NCBI GenBank assembly: GCA_029718625.1 | Contig: CM056381.1 | Span: forward strand, 55,112,157-55,176,156 | Direction: 5' to 3' | Length of the DNA: 64,000 nucleotides | Origin: Synaphobranchus kaupii | Lineage: Eukaryota; Chordata; Actinopteri; Anguilliformes; Synaphobranchidae | Part shown: positions 30,641-43,870 of the stretch, piece by piece | Layout of the letters: every line of letters begins with the position of its first letter | Position numbering within the stretch: the first letter of the stretch is position 1 | Program-made: the position numbers and the translations under genes | Notes under the pieces: model-generated | Database searches by the model: none | Seen by the model: only the letters and a program-made list of their open reading frames with translations | What the model was told of the DNA's origin: nothing

Positions 30641-31984
30641 TCTCTCACAGCAGAGGGAATCATGCAACCCCTCAATTGAAATAAAGTTCAGAGCCACTTA
30701 ATTAACTCTGATATCTGTGGCTGTTCTTTCACATGACCTACAGTTGATTAAAATGTAATGTTTCATACCTCACTGAATAAATATGATCTGCGTTTTTTGT
30801 ACTCTGTGAAGTCACCAAGCCAGAGTCCTGCTATCAACGCTTTGGATCTGGACCAACATCATCACCAGTTTGGGCCTATATGTGTTATTTTAGTTTCCAT
30901 GCAGGAAGCAAAGTTGACTTTGGTTTGGTCTCTGAAGCACTGTGACAGGTTGTTTGGCTTGGAGGCTGCCGTGTTCTCAGTGCAGTAATTTAGAATGTAA
31001 TGAAAGAGGAATTCCTGAGGCAAACACTTTGCATGCTATCCTCCTCCCCAAGTTTATTAATGAAACCTGAATACAGACTGTGTGCACGGCAATAGAAGTC
31101 CAAGTATCTTTGGGTCAATATGAGAAGACCATGCCTTACAGTAGAGCAAACTGTACAACACTGAATGGCAGGAATCACTCATTTGATAAACATCAAATAC
31201 TCAGTCCTTTTTGGTCAAAATAGCAGCGCTATCAGGTAACATTTCGGTTTGGGGCTCCTAAAGGCACACAGTGAGGGCACTGTTTGTGAGGGGGCTGCAT
31301 GCTTGTTTCTGTTTCATTCAACAATTATAGTAGAAATTTAATCCCATCAAAGTAACAATGCCGAATTCAATGACACCTTCTGAACCTGCTTGCATGGTAG
31401 ATAATACAAACCTTGTCCCATTTAATACTGTCTTAGGTGATTTATTTCCCACTACAGCCACAGTTTATGACATTAGACAGGTTTTAAACACGTTGCTCTC
31501 CACACGGGGAGTGGGAAAACCTGTCCTGGTGGTCTGTTCTCTTCCCCCTCTCGAGTCCAGGGCCACCTGGTTGATTTTAGGTGCTCTGATATTGCAGATT
31601 TAGAGCCTGTACTTGATACACATGGTTGTTTTCCCATCAGCCATTGCACTACCACAACCAGATCCCTGCCATACAATTGGTAGGGAAAGGGAAACCCCAC
31701 ATGAAATTTATCGAACCAAAATCAAATCGGTCTCATTGACTTCCAGTCAAATGTTGAGGCACCGAACAACGACAGTACTAGGGATTTTTAACTTAATTTA
31801 CTGCAGCACATTTTATTGTATGCATTGACATTTTTTGGATTTGCAAGAAGTGTGAACACATCAAACCGAATGAAGCTGATGTATATTTAAAAAAGTTTAT
31901 CTTACTTAAAAGTGATCAGAAATTTCTACTGAATAAAACTAATCGGCATCACCATGTCTATATGCTGGTTGGCTAGAACCAGAC
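30641..31984. other. No feature supported
   Basis: AT-rich; the ORFs are short and motif-free; no terminal repeats recognised. Confidence 0.5.
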
Positions 31985-33943
31985 TAGGGGCTCTATCTTG
32001 GCGATCTTGGCGCTTGGTCTAAGCGCATGGCGTAAAGTCCATTTTGGGCATGTCCAAGTCCACTTTTGCTATTTTAACAGCGTGTTTTTTGGGCGCTAAG
32101 CACGGTGCCAGGTACAAATGGGCTGAACCTTGTCGCTTCATTAATTATAGGTGTGTCTTGGGCGTGACATGCAACAAACCAATCAAAATGTCATATCCCA
32201 TTCCCTTTAAAAGCCTGATTTTCCACCTTGGTGGATTGCTTGATGGCCAAACAGACATGCACGTGTGTGTTTAGTGTGAGCAAGGAATAGGCTAAATGAA
32301 GTATGATCAATATTATTCGGACTAACCATTAGCCTATGAGTTCCCGGTAATTCCAGACAGGGCTGTTATTTTACAAAATATATGCGGTTAAATTTCGTTA
32401 AAAGGACCTGCAACAGCTGAGAATGAGCTATCAATGGCTTCAGTCTCACCTTAGAAAATGCCAAATTAGCCAGCTTGTTCTGCGAATTTTCTTTGATTAT
32501 GCAATGAAAGTGTCAAACATCAATTCCATGAGGCTGTTCTCATGGAGTTCTCGAAGTTCAAGCTTCATCCGAAGTTCATTAGGCTACCTGCATAGTAATA
32601 TTGATTAATAACATAAATACCGTTATTTTGCCTTAATGATGACACTAAATACAATAAAGCTGTCAGGTTGGCAACCCATATGTTCACGCATATTTCCCCT
32701 TGTTTAATAATGTCCTGTTTATGGAAATGTGACCAACCTGTTTTAAAGCGTAATGCTTTAAAACAATCAACTTTCCCAGGAAGACCGTGAAACGTGCGAC
32801 TTACAGCAGGGGAAACAGAGAACATGCAGCGCACATGCAGAGAATGGCATTAAAATTAATTGTGAATTAATTGTGTAACGTGCTGCAAATTTGTTTTTGT
32901 TTCTAATTAGATGCTTAGTTCTCTTTAAAATCGTTTTGTTCAGTTATAGAATAACAGGTGAAATCAGCGGGGTTTTAATAAGCTGAGAGTATGGAAACCT
33001 GGTCACTGTAATTTAAAAAATATGAAGGACGAAGAATAGCTAAGGTTACAATTTAGTTAACATGGTGACATTTATCTCCGTTTTTTAACCATAGGCTATA
33101 GAAAAAATCTTATGCACAGCGAATCCGCTGTAGCCTAGGCTATTTGAAAAACAATAAATGCAATAATCACTGGACAAGGTTTTGAACTTGTTTCAGTAAC
33201 AAACCATTCTATTTACTTACAGGCTGTATTCCTAGATAAACAGAGCTGTATTGTACTGACATCTGAAGCGCATTTTCAGAACTCAAATGTCCGTCTATTG
33301 CTGTGCGCGAGTTTTCCATTGAATGACAATTCACGCATTAGTTGTAAATCACAATTTGCGCATTAGGCTTGATATAGCTGTTATCAGCTCCTTTTTAATG
33401 GATAGCCATTGTCCCGTACCATCGCTCATCGCCTGGATGTTGATGGAGTGGGCGGAAAGAAATTAAATGTGGCATTCCCCTTCACTGAGGGAAAGGTAGG
33501 CTATGGACCCTTTTATTATTACGCATTTTTTGATATAGCCTACACAATAATATTTCACATTGTAATCTTTATATTTTAGTCATGCTTGTGCGCGCCCCTG
33601 TGTGTAACAGACAGGAGGGTACGCACGTTGTGCACACGCCTATGTAGACACACTTATATGCGCCGTTAAAATAACATGTAAACAACTGCGACATGACTTT
33701 AGACCAGGTTTGTGGTGGTTCTAGCGCAAGCGCTTTCTGCTGGCTCAAGATAGCAATACGCCAAAAATAATCCTGGCCACTCCTCATCTTAAGACCAACA
33801 TGCCCAGTTCACTTGCAACGGGCGCAAGAATACATGGTAGTTAAACGACGTGAGCGCTAGGCGTTATAATGAACCCAGCGTCAGGTGTAAGATGGCAAAG
33901 ACACTTGCGTTTGGGTTAGCACCGGGTGTAAGATAGGGCCCTA
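31985..33943. mobile_element. hAT-like non-autonomous DNA transposon
   Basis: The ends read TAGGGGCTCTATCTTGGCG and, reverse complemented from the right, TAGGGCCCTATCTTACACC. Subterminal regions are rich in GGCGC and GCGC words (31998-32110 and 33720-33930). No transposase is visible in the AT-rich interior. An 8-bp duplication is not detectable, so assignment rests on end sequence. Confidence 0.65.
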
Positions 33944-34568
33944 GATCTGTCTGCAGTAAGGGAAGCAACACATTTTAAACCAATCAGTTGGGTCATTTCT
34001 GCCATGAGGCAGGATTTAAAGTGACTACCACTTTCCCTCCATAGGGAGGAGTAGATGCCAGTGTTAAATCCCCTAGTATTCCAATGTTCGTCTGCTGCCA
34101 TTACTGCCTGTCAGAAGGTTCTGTCTCTTAGAATAATAAACAGCAGTTGTCACTTATGGGTCAGGTTTCTGTGGGAGAAGACCCAATTTCTAAAGTAAAT
34201 ATATATGATTAAAAGCAACTTCTAGATTATTGTTGTCCACTAAATGATACTTTGAGTCATAAGCATTATTTATGAAGTGATTGGAAATGTTAAAAACCGA
34301 GCGCCTACCATTAGTCCTACATAAAGAAGCTGTTGCGGAACTCCGCCTGGGCAACAGCGAGTTTCCCGGGGTCGAGGCGTCGAGCGCGGGCATGGACATG
34401 CGGGCCGGTAGTCGGGATGTGGAGTTCTACCTGTGCTTAGTGGAGGCAGAAGAAAAGGTGGGCTCAGTAAGGCTTGGGAACTGGGTGAGGAGACGGGAAA
34501 ACACGTCAGCAGATAAGAGTGCGCTAGACAGTTTTGATGTGCCAAAACAGCTAAGTGAGCACGGGCAC
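33944..34568. other. No gene supported
   Basis: The plus-strand ORF at 34281-34919 runs over the antisense of gypsy and LINE remnants and is not credible. The GC-richer part from 34310 may belong to the same retroelement debris but shows no motif. Confidence 0.4.
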
Positions 34569-34712
34569 TCATCTATCAGTGAGATACGATACAAACCAAG
34601 AGAGGGCAGTTCCAGAAATGCCCATCTCAGCGAGTGTGGAGATCAGGAGTTTGTGGTTGACCGTGTCGAATGCCGCAGACAGGTCAAGGAGAATCAGAAC
34701 AGAGGAGAGGGA
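34569..34712 (-). pseudogene. LINE reverse transcriptase fragment
   Basis: 48 codons with [20 protein letters not shown] and [12 protein letters not shown] blocks of an L2-like LINE. It is cut on both sides and joins gypsy protease sequence at about 34712. Confidence 0.85.
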
Positions 34713-35665
34713 GGAGGCCCCCAAAATCCCAAGCGAATCGTTGTCCCCCAAAACACAGCGCCACGCTCCGCTTCCCAAAAGTGCGGATGGAACTGCCGTT
34801 GGCAGCTTGAAGAGCAGGGCCATGTCCATCACTCTGTATGTCCAAGGGTGTTGCGGGCAGAACGCTCACTTGCGCACCAGTGTCACAGAGGAAACGCCGC
34901 CCAGAATCAGTGTCAGTAATAAATAACAAGCTCCCCGTACGGCCGACGCTCATGGCAGCTAGTGAGCGCCGGCCCTGGCGTTTCCCGACGCCTTAAAGGT
35001 GCAAGGGGAGCGGCACTTGGTAGCCTTGGAGCCAAAACGCTTGTGGTAAAAGCACAGACCTCGCTGTTGGGTTGTAGCTGTAGTGCCGGTAATGGCCACT
35101 GCGTCCACCGGCAGTGTGGAGTCATTGTGGGCGGGACCCAGGGCGGCCCCGCAGGTCTGTCGGCCGGCGGAAAAAAACTTGTCAGCTTCTCTAGCCAAGG
35201 CTCGGAAATCTTTAAGGGGCGTGTTAGCCAGTGCAGATCGCACTGCTGTAGGAAGCTGTTGCATGAACAGCTCCGTGAACAGGAAATGCGGTTTATGAGT
35301 TCCCAGGAGAGTCAACATATAATCCATCAACTCCGATGGCTTGGAATCACCCAGGCCAGGCAGAGAGAGCAGCTGACGAGCACGCTCGGATTCAGTCAAA
35401 CCGAACGTGTCCAGGAGGTAAGACTTCAACGTCGCATATTTATCTTCCTCCGGTGGGTCTTCGAGAAGGCTCACGACTCTAGCTGCGGTGGAACTGCTGA
35501 GAGCACAAACAACATACTAATATTTTGTATTATCATCGGCGATTCTCCGGAGTGCGAACTGTGCCTCCGTTTGAGCAAACCAAGCTGCAGATTGCTGTTC
35601 CCAAAACTCACCAAACTGAGACTTCTTTCCTGGTCGAGCTAACTGCAACGCAGCTGCGTTCTTTA
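34713..35665 (-). pseudogene. Ty3/gypsy gag-protease fragment
   Basis: From about 35665 the minus strand reads gag (FWEQQSAAWFAQTEAQFALR), then an in-frame TAG near 35515. It resumes as SLLEDPPEEDKYATLKSYLL through a capsid-like region to a short Cys/His motif (CFYHKRFGSKATKCRSPC), and stops at 34959. In another frame a protease follows ([24 protein letters not shown] active site). No LTR, RT or integrase was found next to it. Confidence 0.85.
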
Positions 35666-35669
35666 TTTA

Positions 35670-36349
35670 TAAACCTCATTCAACTCAAAGAACACGTCAT
35701 AGAAGTTACCGTCTATGACGTAGCCGCGTTGACAGTAGGAGGTGAATTATATATGTAGGTCCCAGAGGTAGCCGCCACACATGTTTATATGAGGCGTCTG
35801 AAGATCCTATTAATTGTGAATATTATGGGAAACCCGATGAAAAGACTGATGCAGGAAATTACTTGCATTTGGGAGATGAGCATGTCAATTACAGCAAATG
35901 AGACTTTTGTATTACACCCTTAAAAAGTCACACTATGATCCATGAGTGTCTTATGCTTTTATGCCTTTTTAATAAAAAATAGCCCTTTGAATAATACTGT
36001 AACCAGTAAGTGTTTTTTTGTGTTTTGTTTTTGTAAAAACAGTATACATAGACTTCCATTACCCATAAATTCAAAACATTGGAAAAAATATTTTCAAATA
36101 TGAAATGGGAAGTCTACAGTATGTCAGGATATGGAATAGCTAACATGTTGTAAATGTAACCTTGCTGATATACTGTTCAAATGTTTACACATTTGTATCA
36201 CCAAACTACACCAGGTGTGACATGCATTTGTAAAATTTCCAAAGTTCCAGTATTATATATTGAGACAAAATATGTAAATTGTTCACTTCAAACTTTTTAA
36301 ATTTAGTAAATTTGGAAATTTTTTACTTTTTACATATTTTATACATTTA
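35670..36349. other. No feature supported
   Basis: AT-rich, no frame, no terminal repeat seen. Confidence 0.5.
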
Positions 36350-36795
36350 GGGCCAGATTCAGAGTTGAGATAAGCACGCGCAAATGGGACTTACTCCTTA
36401 AATTCCACATAGCTTAAGCTATTTCTCATTCAGACATTTGACTTATCCGCTGTTTTAAGAGTCTCCAGTATATATGCGGCATTACATGCACGGGGTGGAG
36501 ATTTGATGAAAATGAGACGTGTCTACAAGAGTTTTCTCTTAATATTTTTTTAAACTTTGTTCGGAAAAAAACGTGGTTTATGTCTATCGCCGCCAATAGA
36601 TGATTATGAATGGTTCGGGAGATCACGTGAAAGAAGCATGGCTGCCCTGGTGAGGCAGATGTGAGAGGGTCTTTTCACCGTGTCCCAATGTAACTATAAA
36701 TAACCTAAATATTCAATGTAATTATAAGATTGCTGCTTCCAAAGCTGGATAAAATTGTTCGTTTGGAAGGTTTTATCGATAAATATTTTAACAAC

Positions 36796-37301
36796 ATGTC
36801 AAACCAGCCAGACTCCAAACGAACAAGATCGCAGCTTGGTTCAAGTGACTCTGAAATGGCGGAGACCGGCGGAGGTAAAGTGAGTACAATCGAAGAGATT
36901 AATATAAAGCTCCAAAAGCTGGATTTGTTGGAGAGGGTGGTTAACGACCTTGCTGCGGTAAGTAAAGACATTATTCACCTGAAAAACAAGTCGCAGAGGT
37001 CCGCTTCGAGAGAGTGCACCGTTTTGGCAAACAGGCCACGGGCAAGCCCCGACCGATAGTGGCCAAATTCACGCACTATAAAACTAAAGTGGCCGTGTTG
37101 GAGAGAGGCAGGGAACTTAAGAACAAACCCTTCTCTATAAACGACCAATACCCTGCAGAGATCATCGAAAGGAGAAGAAAGCTCTTTCCAATAATGCGCG
37201 AGAACCGGGAGAAAAAGCTAAAAGTGCGACTATCTGTTGATAGGTTATATATAAATGACCAGTTATACAGAGACGCCGCAATTACACCTTGGCTGTACTA
37301 G
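36796..37301 (+). pseudogene. L1 ORF1 protein, internally deleted
   Basis: From ATG 36796 (MSNQPDSKRTRSQLG) the N-terminal region runs to about 36990. The sequence then jumps, in another frame, straight to the C-terminal nucleic-acid-binding domain (VRFERVHRFGKQATGKPRPI; AEIIERRRKLFPIMR), stopping at 37301. Most of the coiled coil and the central RNA-recognition part are missing. ORF1 protein normally trimerises and binds L1 RNA; this one cannot. It may have been mobilised in trans or deleted after insertion. Confidence 0.8.
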
Positions 37302-37603
37302 TTAAACTGGAGCGACTCAGTTTTCTTCGTTCTCCTCCGCTACGGTAGCCAGGCTATTTCTATAGCATCCCGTCCTTATTTCTTTATTCCCTTTTATTTC
37401 TTTTATTCTCTATGTCCTGTCAATAATGAACTTGGGATACAGGAAGGAAGATGGAATTAATAATAATGATAATAATAATAACCCTAAAGACACCGGTTAA
37501 TATGGGGAATGAAAGGTTGGAGAATAGTAAAAGGGGTGCTGTAGGCTACGAGTTTGATGGAGGCTAGGACCGCTATGATAACGGTGTAGTACGGATAACA
37601 AAA

Positions 37604-37629
37604 AATAATAATAATAATAATAATAATAA
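37604..37629. repeat. (AAT)n microsatellite
   Basis: About 8 units, in the L1 inter-ORF region. Confidence 0.9.
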
Positions 37630-38053
37630 ATTAACATTGTTATTAGTATTACTGTTTTACCTTTACTCTTGTTTTATTTTTGATAGAAAATAACAATAAG
37701 GATATTATGAGGAGCGGGCCAATTATTTCTTTTTTCTCTTTCTCTTTTCTTTCTTTGGTGTTATTTTTGACAATTACTATGCAGGTTTTGTTTGTCTTGT
37801 TTTTGGGTAATTTATTCATTTATTTTTCTTATTATTTCTAATAATTATATTTTTATGGGACATATGGCCAATGTCATGTCCAAAGAAGTGCAATTTGGGA
37901 CCATTGACGCTTTATGTGCTGTATATGTTTTTTTTGTGTCTTCGTCTGCGTGTTGGTTGGTTTTTTGTTTTGTTTTTTCCTCATTTAATCACGTCACCAA
38001 AATCACAATACATAAAAACCACTTCCCTTACATCATTGAATATATGTACGCAT

Positions 38054-38054
<1 letters not shown>

Positions 38055-38135
<81 letters not shown>
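38055..38135. repeat. (CA)n microsatellite
   Basis: About 40 CA units just upstream of L1 ORF2; highly length-variable in general. Confidence 0.97.
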
Positions 38136-38137
<2 letters not shown>

Positions 38138-38185
38138 ATAATAACTCATATTGGATTAATGTACAGTCAGATTTAATTCATAAAA

Positions 38186-41100
38186 ATGTCGTCTTATAAA
38201 TTCCTTACCTGGAACATTCGAGGAGCTGGCTCACAGGCAAAAAAGACTAAAGTTCTAAATCACTTACTCAAACTGCAGGCAGACGTATGCCTTCTACAAG
38301 AGACGCACCTAATAGAATCAAATCATCAGAAATTAAAATCATCACAATTCAATCAAATCTTTTCAGCAACATTCAACTCAAAGCAAAGAGGTGTTTCTAT
38401 TTTAATAAATAAGAAAATTCCACTAATTCACAATACCACCATTGCAGATCCCTATGGAAGATATATAATCATTAACACCTCCATACATAACAGCAACCTA
38501 ACTATTGCTAACATCTACGCCCCAAATAATGACGACCCTACATTTTTTCACTAATTTTTCTCTGCTCTTTCAGATCTCAACAACTCAACTATTATAATTG
38601 GAGGTGACTTTAATACAGTTATTAATCCAACCCTGGACAGATCAAGTCCATCAGGTAACTCAAGGACATGGCACTCCACTGAAACAATAAAACAATATAT
38701 GAGAGATTTTGGCCTTGGCGATAGTTGGCGACTGAAAAACCCAACAACTAAGGAATACTCATACTTTTCACCCCTCCATAAATCATTCTCTCGCATAGAC
38801 TATTTCCTCACCAGTAACTCAATTCTTACAGACATCTCAGATGCAGAAATTCACCCCATCATAATCAGTGACCACGCCCCGGTCTCCTTCAAGTTAAATA
38901 GTAAACAACCCAAACAGCCCTCCCCTAGATGGCGCTTCAACACATCCCTGCTTAAAGATGCTGACTTTGACTCATATTTCAATAAAGAGTGGGCCTCCTT
39001 CATGGAAATAAACGATTCTCCGGAAATCTCACCCACATTACTATGGGAAACAAGTAAAGTAGTACTGAGGGGCAAAATTATATCATACTCAACATACAAA
39101 AAAAAAGAGATCAACAAGTCGAAAAATACCTAGAACAAAAAATCAAAGACCTAAGTGATGCTTATGCTAATGATCCCAAGGAAAAAACACAAACTGAACT
39201 GAGTAAATTACAAGTTCAACTTAATGAAATCTTAAATGAAAAAACACAATTTCTAATACAGAGACTCAGACAAGAACACTTTGAACACAACAACAAATCA
39301 GGAAAATATCTGGCAAACCAACTAAAACGAAATAAAGAAAAGTCAATAATGCCGGTCATAAAGGACTCAGCGGGGAAGATCATGGTAACACCACAGGACA
39401 TAAATAGCACTTTCCGGACATTCTACAACAAACTATACAGTTCAGACCATGAACCTACATCAGTAGACATCAACTAATTTCTAACTAACATAACCCTACC
39501 ACAACTATCCAAAGAACATGCAGAAGTACTGGATAAACCATTGACACTGAATGAATTCCACAAAGCACTAAATCAGATGCCTAATAATAAAGCACCAGGA
39601 CCTGATGGTTTCCCCGCCGAATTCTTCAAACACTTTTGGAATACCATATCTCCACTATTCATAAGAATGACGCTCGAAATAAAACAACTCCAAAATCCCA
39701 ACTCATATGAATACAGCCCTTATCTTAGCACTACTTAAGCCTGACAAAAACCCTACCATACCCTTTAACTACCGGCCCCTATCACTCATCAACACAGATG
39801 TCAAGATAATCAGCAAAGCATTAGCCACTAGAATTGAAACCGTCACCCCAATCATAATTCATCCAGACCAAACCGGTTTCATCAAAGGACGACACTCATC
39901 AAATAACATGCGCAGATTATTCAATGTAATGAATCTAACAAAACAAAACAACCTAAAAACAATAATTACCTCATTAGATGCAGAAAAAGCTTTCGACAAG
40001 GTTAACTGGGAATTTCTGTTTGCAACATTAAAAAATTTGGTTTCGGAGAATCGTTTATTCATTGGATAAGGATATTATACACCTCAACTATGGCCACAGT
40101 CACTACTAATGGAATCACATCACAAAGTTTCACTTTACACAGGGGGACCAGGCAAGGATGTCCACTCTCTCCCTCCCTATTCGCCATATTTATCGAACCC
40201 CTCACAGCAGCAATCAGACAGAACCAAAACATTAAGGGAATCATAACCCACAATACTCACCACAAGATCAGCCTTTACGCAGATGATGTGTTGTTATACT
40301 TGCAAGAACCAACAAACTCGCTACAGGAAGTCATCAAACTCATAAATACATTCTCGAAAGTGTCCAACTACTCCATAAACTGGACTAAATCTACCATTCT
40401 ACCCTTAGATGAAGACAGTTGGAATGTCGCAACCCAAAAAACATCCCTCCCCTTCTCCACTGGGAACATTAGATATTTAGGTATTAACATTTCACCCAAG
40501 CTGTCAGAGTTATTCCATCTCAACTTCACCCCATTAATTAAAACAATAGAAGATGATCTACTCCACTGGATGAATCTTCCTCTTTCCCTACCATGCAGAA
40601 TAACAACGGTAAAAATGTCAATCCTTCCAAAAGTCAATTATCTTTTCACCATGATTCCCACCAAACCCACCGCCAATTGGCTTAACTCTCTGGATTCAAT
40701 AACCAATAAATTCTACTGGAAAAACAAGAAACCAAGAATCAAACTAACCACATTACAAAAGAACAAAGATGAAGGAGGACTTGAAGCACCCAACTTCAAT
40801 TATTATTATATAGCCAACCAATTTCAATACATCTACAAATGGATTCACCATAACCAACAAGATAACACCTGGAAAGAAATAGAACAGGAAACAGGCAAGG
40901 AAATTTCAATATCAGATCTACCATTCTTCGGCACTGCCATAAAACACCACAGTTGCTTTCTAAATACAGTAATCTCTACAACCCTGACAGCTTGGTGGAA
41001 AATCACCAAAATCACAAATACTACTCTATCACCCTGCAAAAATACCCCAATTTGGCACTAATTTTCAGATAAATAAATCTCCACTTAACTTCACCACATG

Positions 41101-41962
41101 GAAACAAAAAGGTATCACACATCTTCATCACATTTTCTTAGACAACACTCTTATAACTTTCAAAGACCTGGTCCAGAGGTACGGCGTCGGGAGAGAACAA
41201 TATCTCCAATACCTACAGTTAAAATCCGTCCTCAAATCTAAAATCATATCACAGAATGATTTACGCCCACCCCCATTAATTTAAGAAATCCACAAAATTA
41301 CAACTAAGAAAATGCTTTCCAAATTTTATTAATTATTAACCCGGACTGACACAACTATATCACTCCCGTCTGCAAAATGGGAACAAGATTTAGCAATCTC
41401 TCCCATCGCCGACTTTTGGACACAAATATGCAGGAACACATTCACTATGACTAACAACACCAACTTACAACTAATTCAGTTTAAGGTAAACCATAGAGCA
41501 CATATCACCCAGCACAAAATGTACAAAATGGGACTAACAGACACAGACATTTGCTCACATTGCACACTAGACACCCCAGATAACTACTTTCATGCTACCT
41601 GGCTCTGCCCACCCATCCAAAGTTTCTGGCAAAAAATTACTGACACAATATCCCTGTCCTTAAACTGCGACATTCTACTATCCCCTTCTCTCTGCCTACT
41701 GGGAGACATCTCAGTAATCACACCAACAATCCAAAACACCAAGTCCTTACTTACAGCCTTAACTATCGCCAAAAAAACCATCCTCTTACACTGGAAAACC
41801 AGAAATACATTAAATACAACACATTGGTTAAATCTTCTAATAGAATACATTTCAATGGAGAAAATAACTGCCTCTATCCATAATAAAATGTTGCAATTTA
41901 GAGAGAACTGGGAACCATTCATCAATACCCTTAATTTACCAATAACCTACAATTCCACCTGA
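38186..41962 (+). pseudogene. L1 ORF2: endonuclease, reverse transcriptase, Cys-rich tail
   Basis: APE-type endonuclease motifs: LTWNIRGAG, LQETHL, GGDFNTV, YFLTSN and SDHAPV. RT blocks: NNKAPGPDGFPAEFF, YRPLSLINTD, SLDAEKAFDKVNWEF, TRQGCPLSPSLFA and YADDVLLY. The C-terminus ends in a Cys/His cluster (CSHCTLDTPDNYFHATWLC). Breaks: TAA at 38552, a frameshift in the A-run near 39105, TAA at about 39475, frameshifts near 39705 and 40035, a frameshift or stop near 41060, and stops at about 41282 and 41329. Catalytic residues remain. It nicks DNA and copies RNA onto the nick. Confidence 0.93.
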
Positions 41963-42773
41963 ACTTGCCTGTTAGCCAACCCCGCCCTTCTCTCACGCAC
42001 ACACGCATGCACGCACACATGCATCACACACTCATACACATACTCATACACATACATAACATTTCATTATTACTATTATATTTCTACATTAGTACATCTC
42101 CCCCTATCCACTTTTTTTTTTGTTGTATTGTCTTGTTTTATGATATTTTGTTTGCTTAACTTTACTGTTTACTTAATTTAGTTTTCCCTCCCTTAGAGAG
42201 GCTCCAGCACAAAACCTTTTTGTAAATAACACTATAAAAATAAAGTTGACCTCCGAAGAGGGGGGGTGGTGGCGGGAAGATAAAAAACAAAAAGAAAAAA
42301 TAGATGATTATGAAAAATACAGCATCTCTCGCGAAAATGGATATTAGAATGAGTGCATGTAATATTGGTCTTATTTTCCTTTGCCTAGCCTACTTACAAT
42401 TATCAAAAATTATCAAAGCTGTCATAAAAAGAAAAATATGTAAAAGTAGGCTATGATTGACCGTCTGGTATATAATACCAGACCAATATTAGATGGATTA
42501 ATTGATAGACAGTGTCTGGATCATATTCGCTTTGACAGAGAGACGATTTTGTAGCCTACACAGCTGCTCCAAAATTATTAGGAAGCGCAGAGTAACTCCC
42601 TGCAGTGTAGATTTACCAGTGCTCCAGGTTAAAATATCTCTCCTTCCTAGCCACATCCTTGCAGCATGTGACAGATGCACTCAAAAAATATGGCGTATCT
42701 CAGTCTGCGTTAAATCCGCGCAGGAAAGGCACTTAGGCACATGACTTAAGTTGGGCATCTCTGAATCTGGTCC

Positions 42774-43800
42774 TTTTTCTTTATTTTCCTAAATGTTTAC
42801 TTTTATTTATTTTTTTATCATACATATCATACACTATTAATCTCTGTGCAGCCTAAACTTTCTCATGGTGAAAAGGGTCGAAACAGCAGCCCTGTAGCTC
42901 CTAGCTACAGTCAGTCCCATTAATGCACACATACACACACACATGCGACCACAGTTTATGTGTATTCATCACCCTGACCTTTGATCCAGCTGAACGAGGA
43001 AATGGAGTCAACTCCACATGGCGGTGGTGAGATTCCTTGGTTCCCATCTTCCCCTGGGTCATTTAAAAACCCAAATAAAACACCACCGCCTTGTTACTTC
43101 CTGAGTTTACCCCTCAGGGCCTTTTTAAAGCTTGAACAAAAACAGCACTGCCTTGTTAATTCTTCCATTTTCAAATTTTTCAATTTCTAGACACTAGGGA
43201 CTTCTGATAGACTAGCCATAAGGTCTAAACCGAGGCAAAACTTTTGTGAGATCATAACAAGCGAGACAGAAACCATTTAAATTGGAATGGAAAGTTTGAG
43301 CAGTTTCATTGTGTTGAGTAGTAAATATGAGTTGATAGTTTTGGTTGGCAGGTGCATTTGAGGTCCAGTTGAATGTAAAACTGACACCTGTAGCTCACCT
43401 GACACTCTTATGTACTGGCCAGTACACATACAATTATCTTCTCATACAAAAATCAAGTGATGTGACAATGTTATCCAAACTCTCCTGAAAAGAAAAAAGC
43501 TATTTTAATCCAAGATATACATTTTGTTACTTGGAATGACCAGTCATATTTATTGCTATATCATTGGATGAAACGTCCTCCATTAAATTTGGAGAGAGCA
43601 GGCAAGCACAATCCAGCACAATCACTCTCCAGTGAAGTGTGTACTGGCTTTCCCAACTCCTTGTCACCCTACAGTCTTCCAGCAGAACCAAACAATCATT
43701 GTATTGGGAGACTCCACCTATTCCACCCACTTGTGATGGGAACATAGAGCATATGTAGAAACTGAAGATGTAGGAGGGATAAGGAGTTGCACCAAATACT
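42774..43800. other. No gene supported
   Basis: AT-rich with no motif-bearing frame; no delimited element. Confidence 0.5.
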
Positions 43801-43802
43801 TA

Positions 43803-43870
43803 GGGCCTGCATTGTAGCATACTGGTTAGGGAACTGGCCTTGGAGGTGGGGCACTACTGGAAGGTACATC
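43803..43870 (+). repeat. Possible tRNA-derived SINE head
   Basis: GTAGCATACTGGTTAGGGAA resembles an RNA polymerase III A box as in fish SINEs. No clear B box follows, so this is at most a degraded fragment. Confidence 0.3.

Larger units (their letters stand above)
36611..42298 (+). mobile_element. Near full-length L1-clade LINE (L1/Tx1-like)
   Basis: 5.7 kb with 5' UTR, ORF1 remnant, an inter-ORF region of about 880 bp, ORF2 with endonuclease and RT, and a short A-rich tail. AATAGATGATTATGAA at 36595-36610 and 42299-42314 is the target-site duplication of target-primed reverse transcription. ORF damage is modest, so the insertion is fairly recent. Confidence 0.92.
36350..42773. mobile_element. 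DNA transposon (MITE-like, ~0.7 kb) interrupted by an L1
   Basis: The left end GGGCCAGATTCAGAG and the reverse complement of the right end GGACCAGATTCAGAG match at 14 of 15 positions. The flanks are TTA on the left and TTT on the right, which would fit a decayed 3-bp PIF/Harbinger duplication. Removing the L1 leaves about 720 bp without coding potential. Confidence 0.65.

Noticed and set aside
34281..34919. 212-codon plus-strand ORF
   Set aside because: It runs antisense over the LINE RT and gypsy protease remnants.
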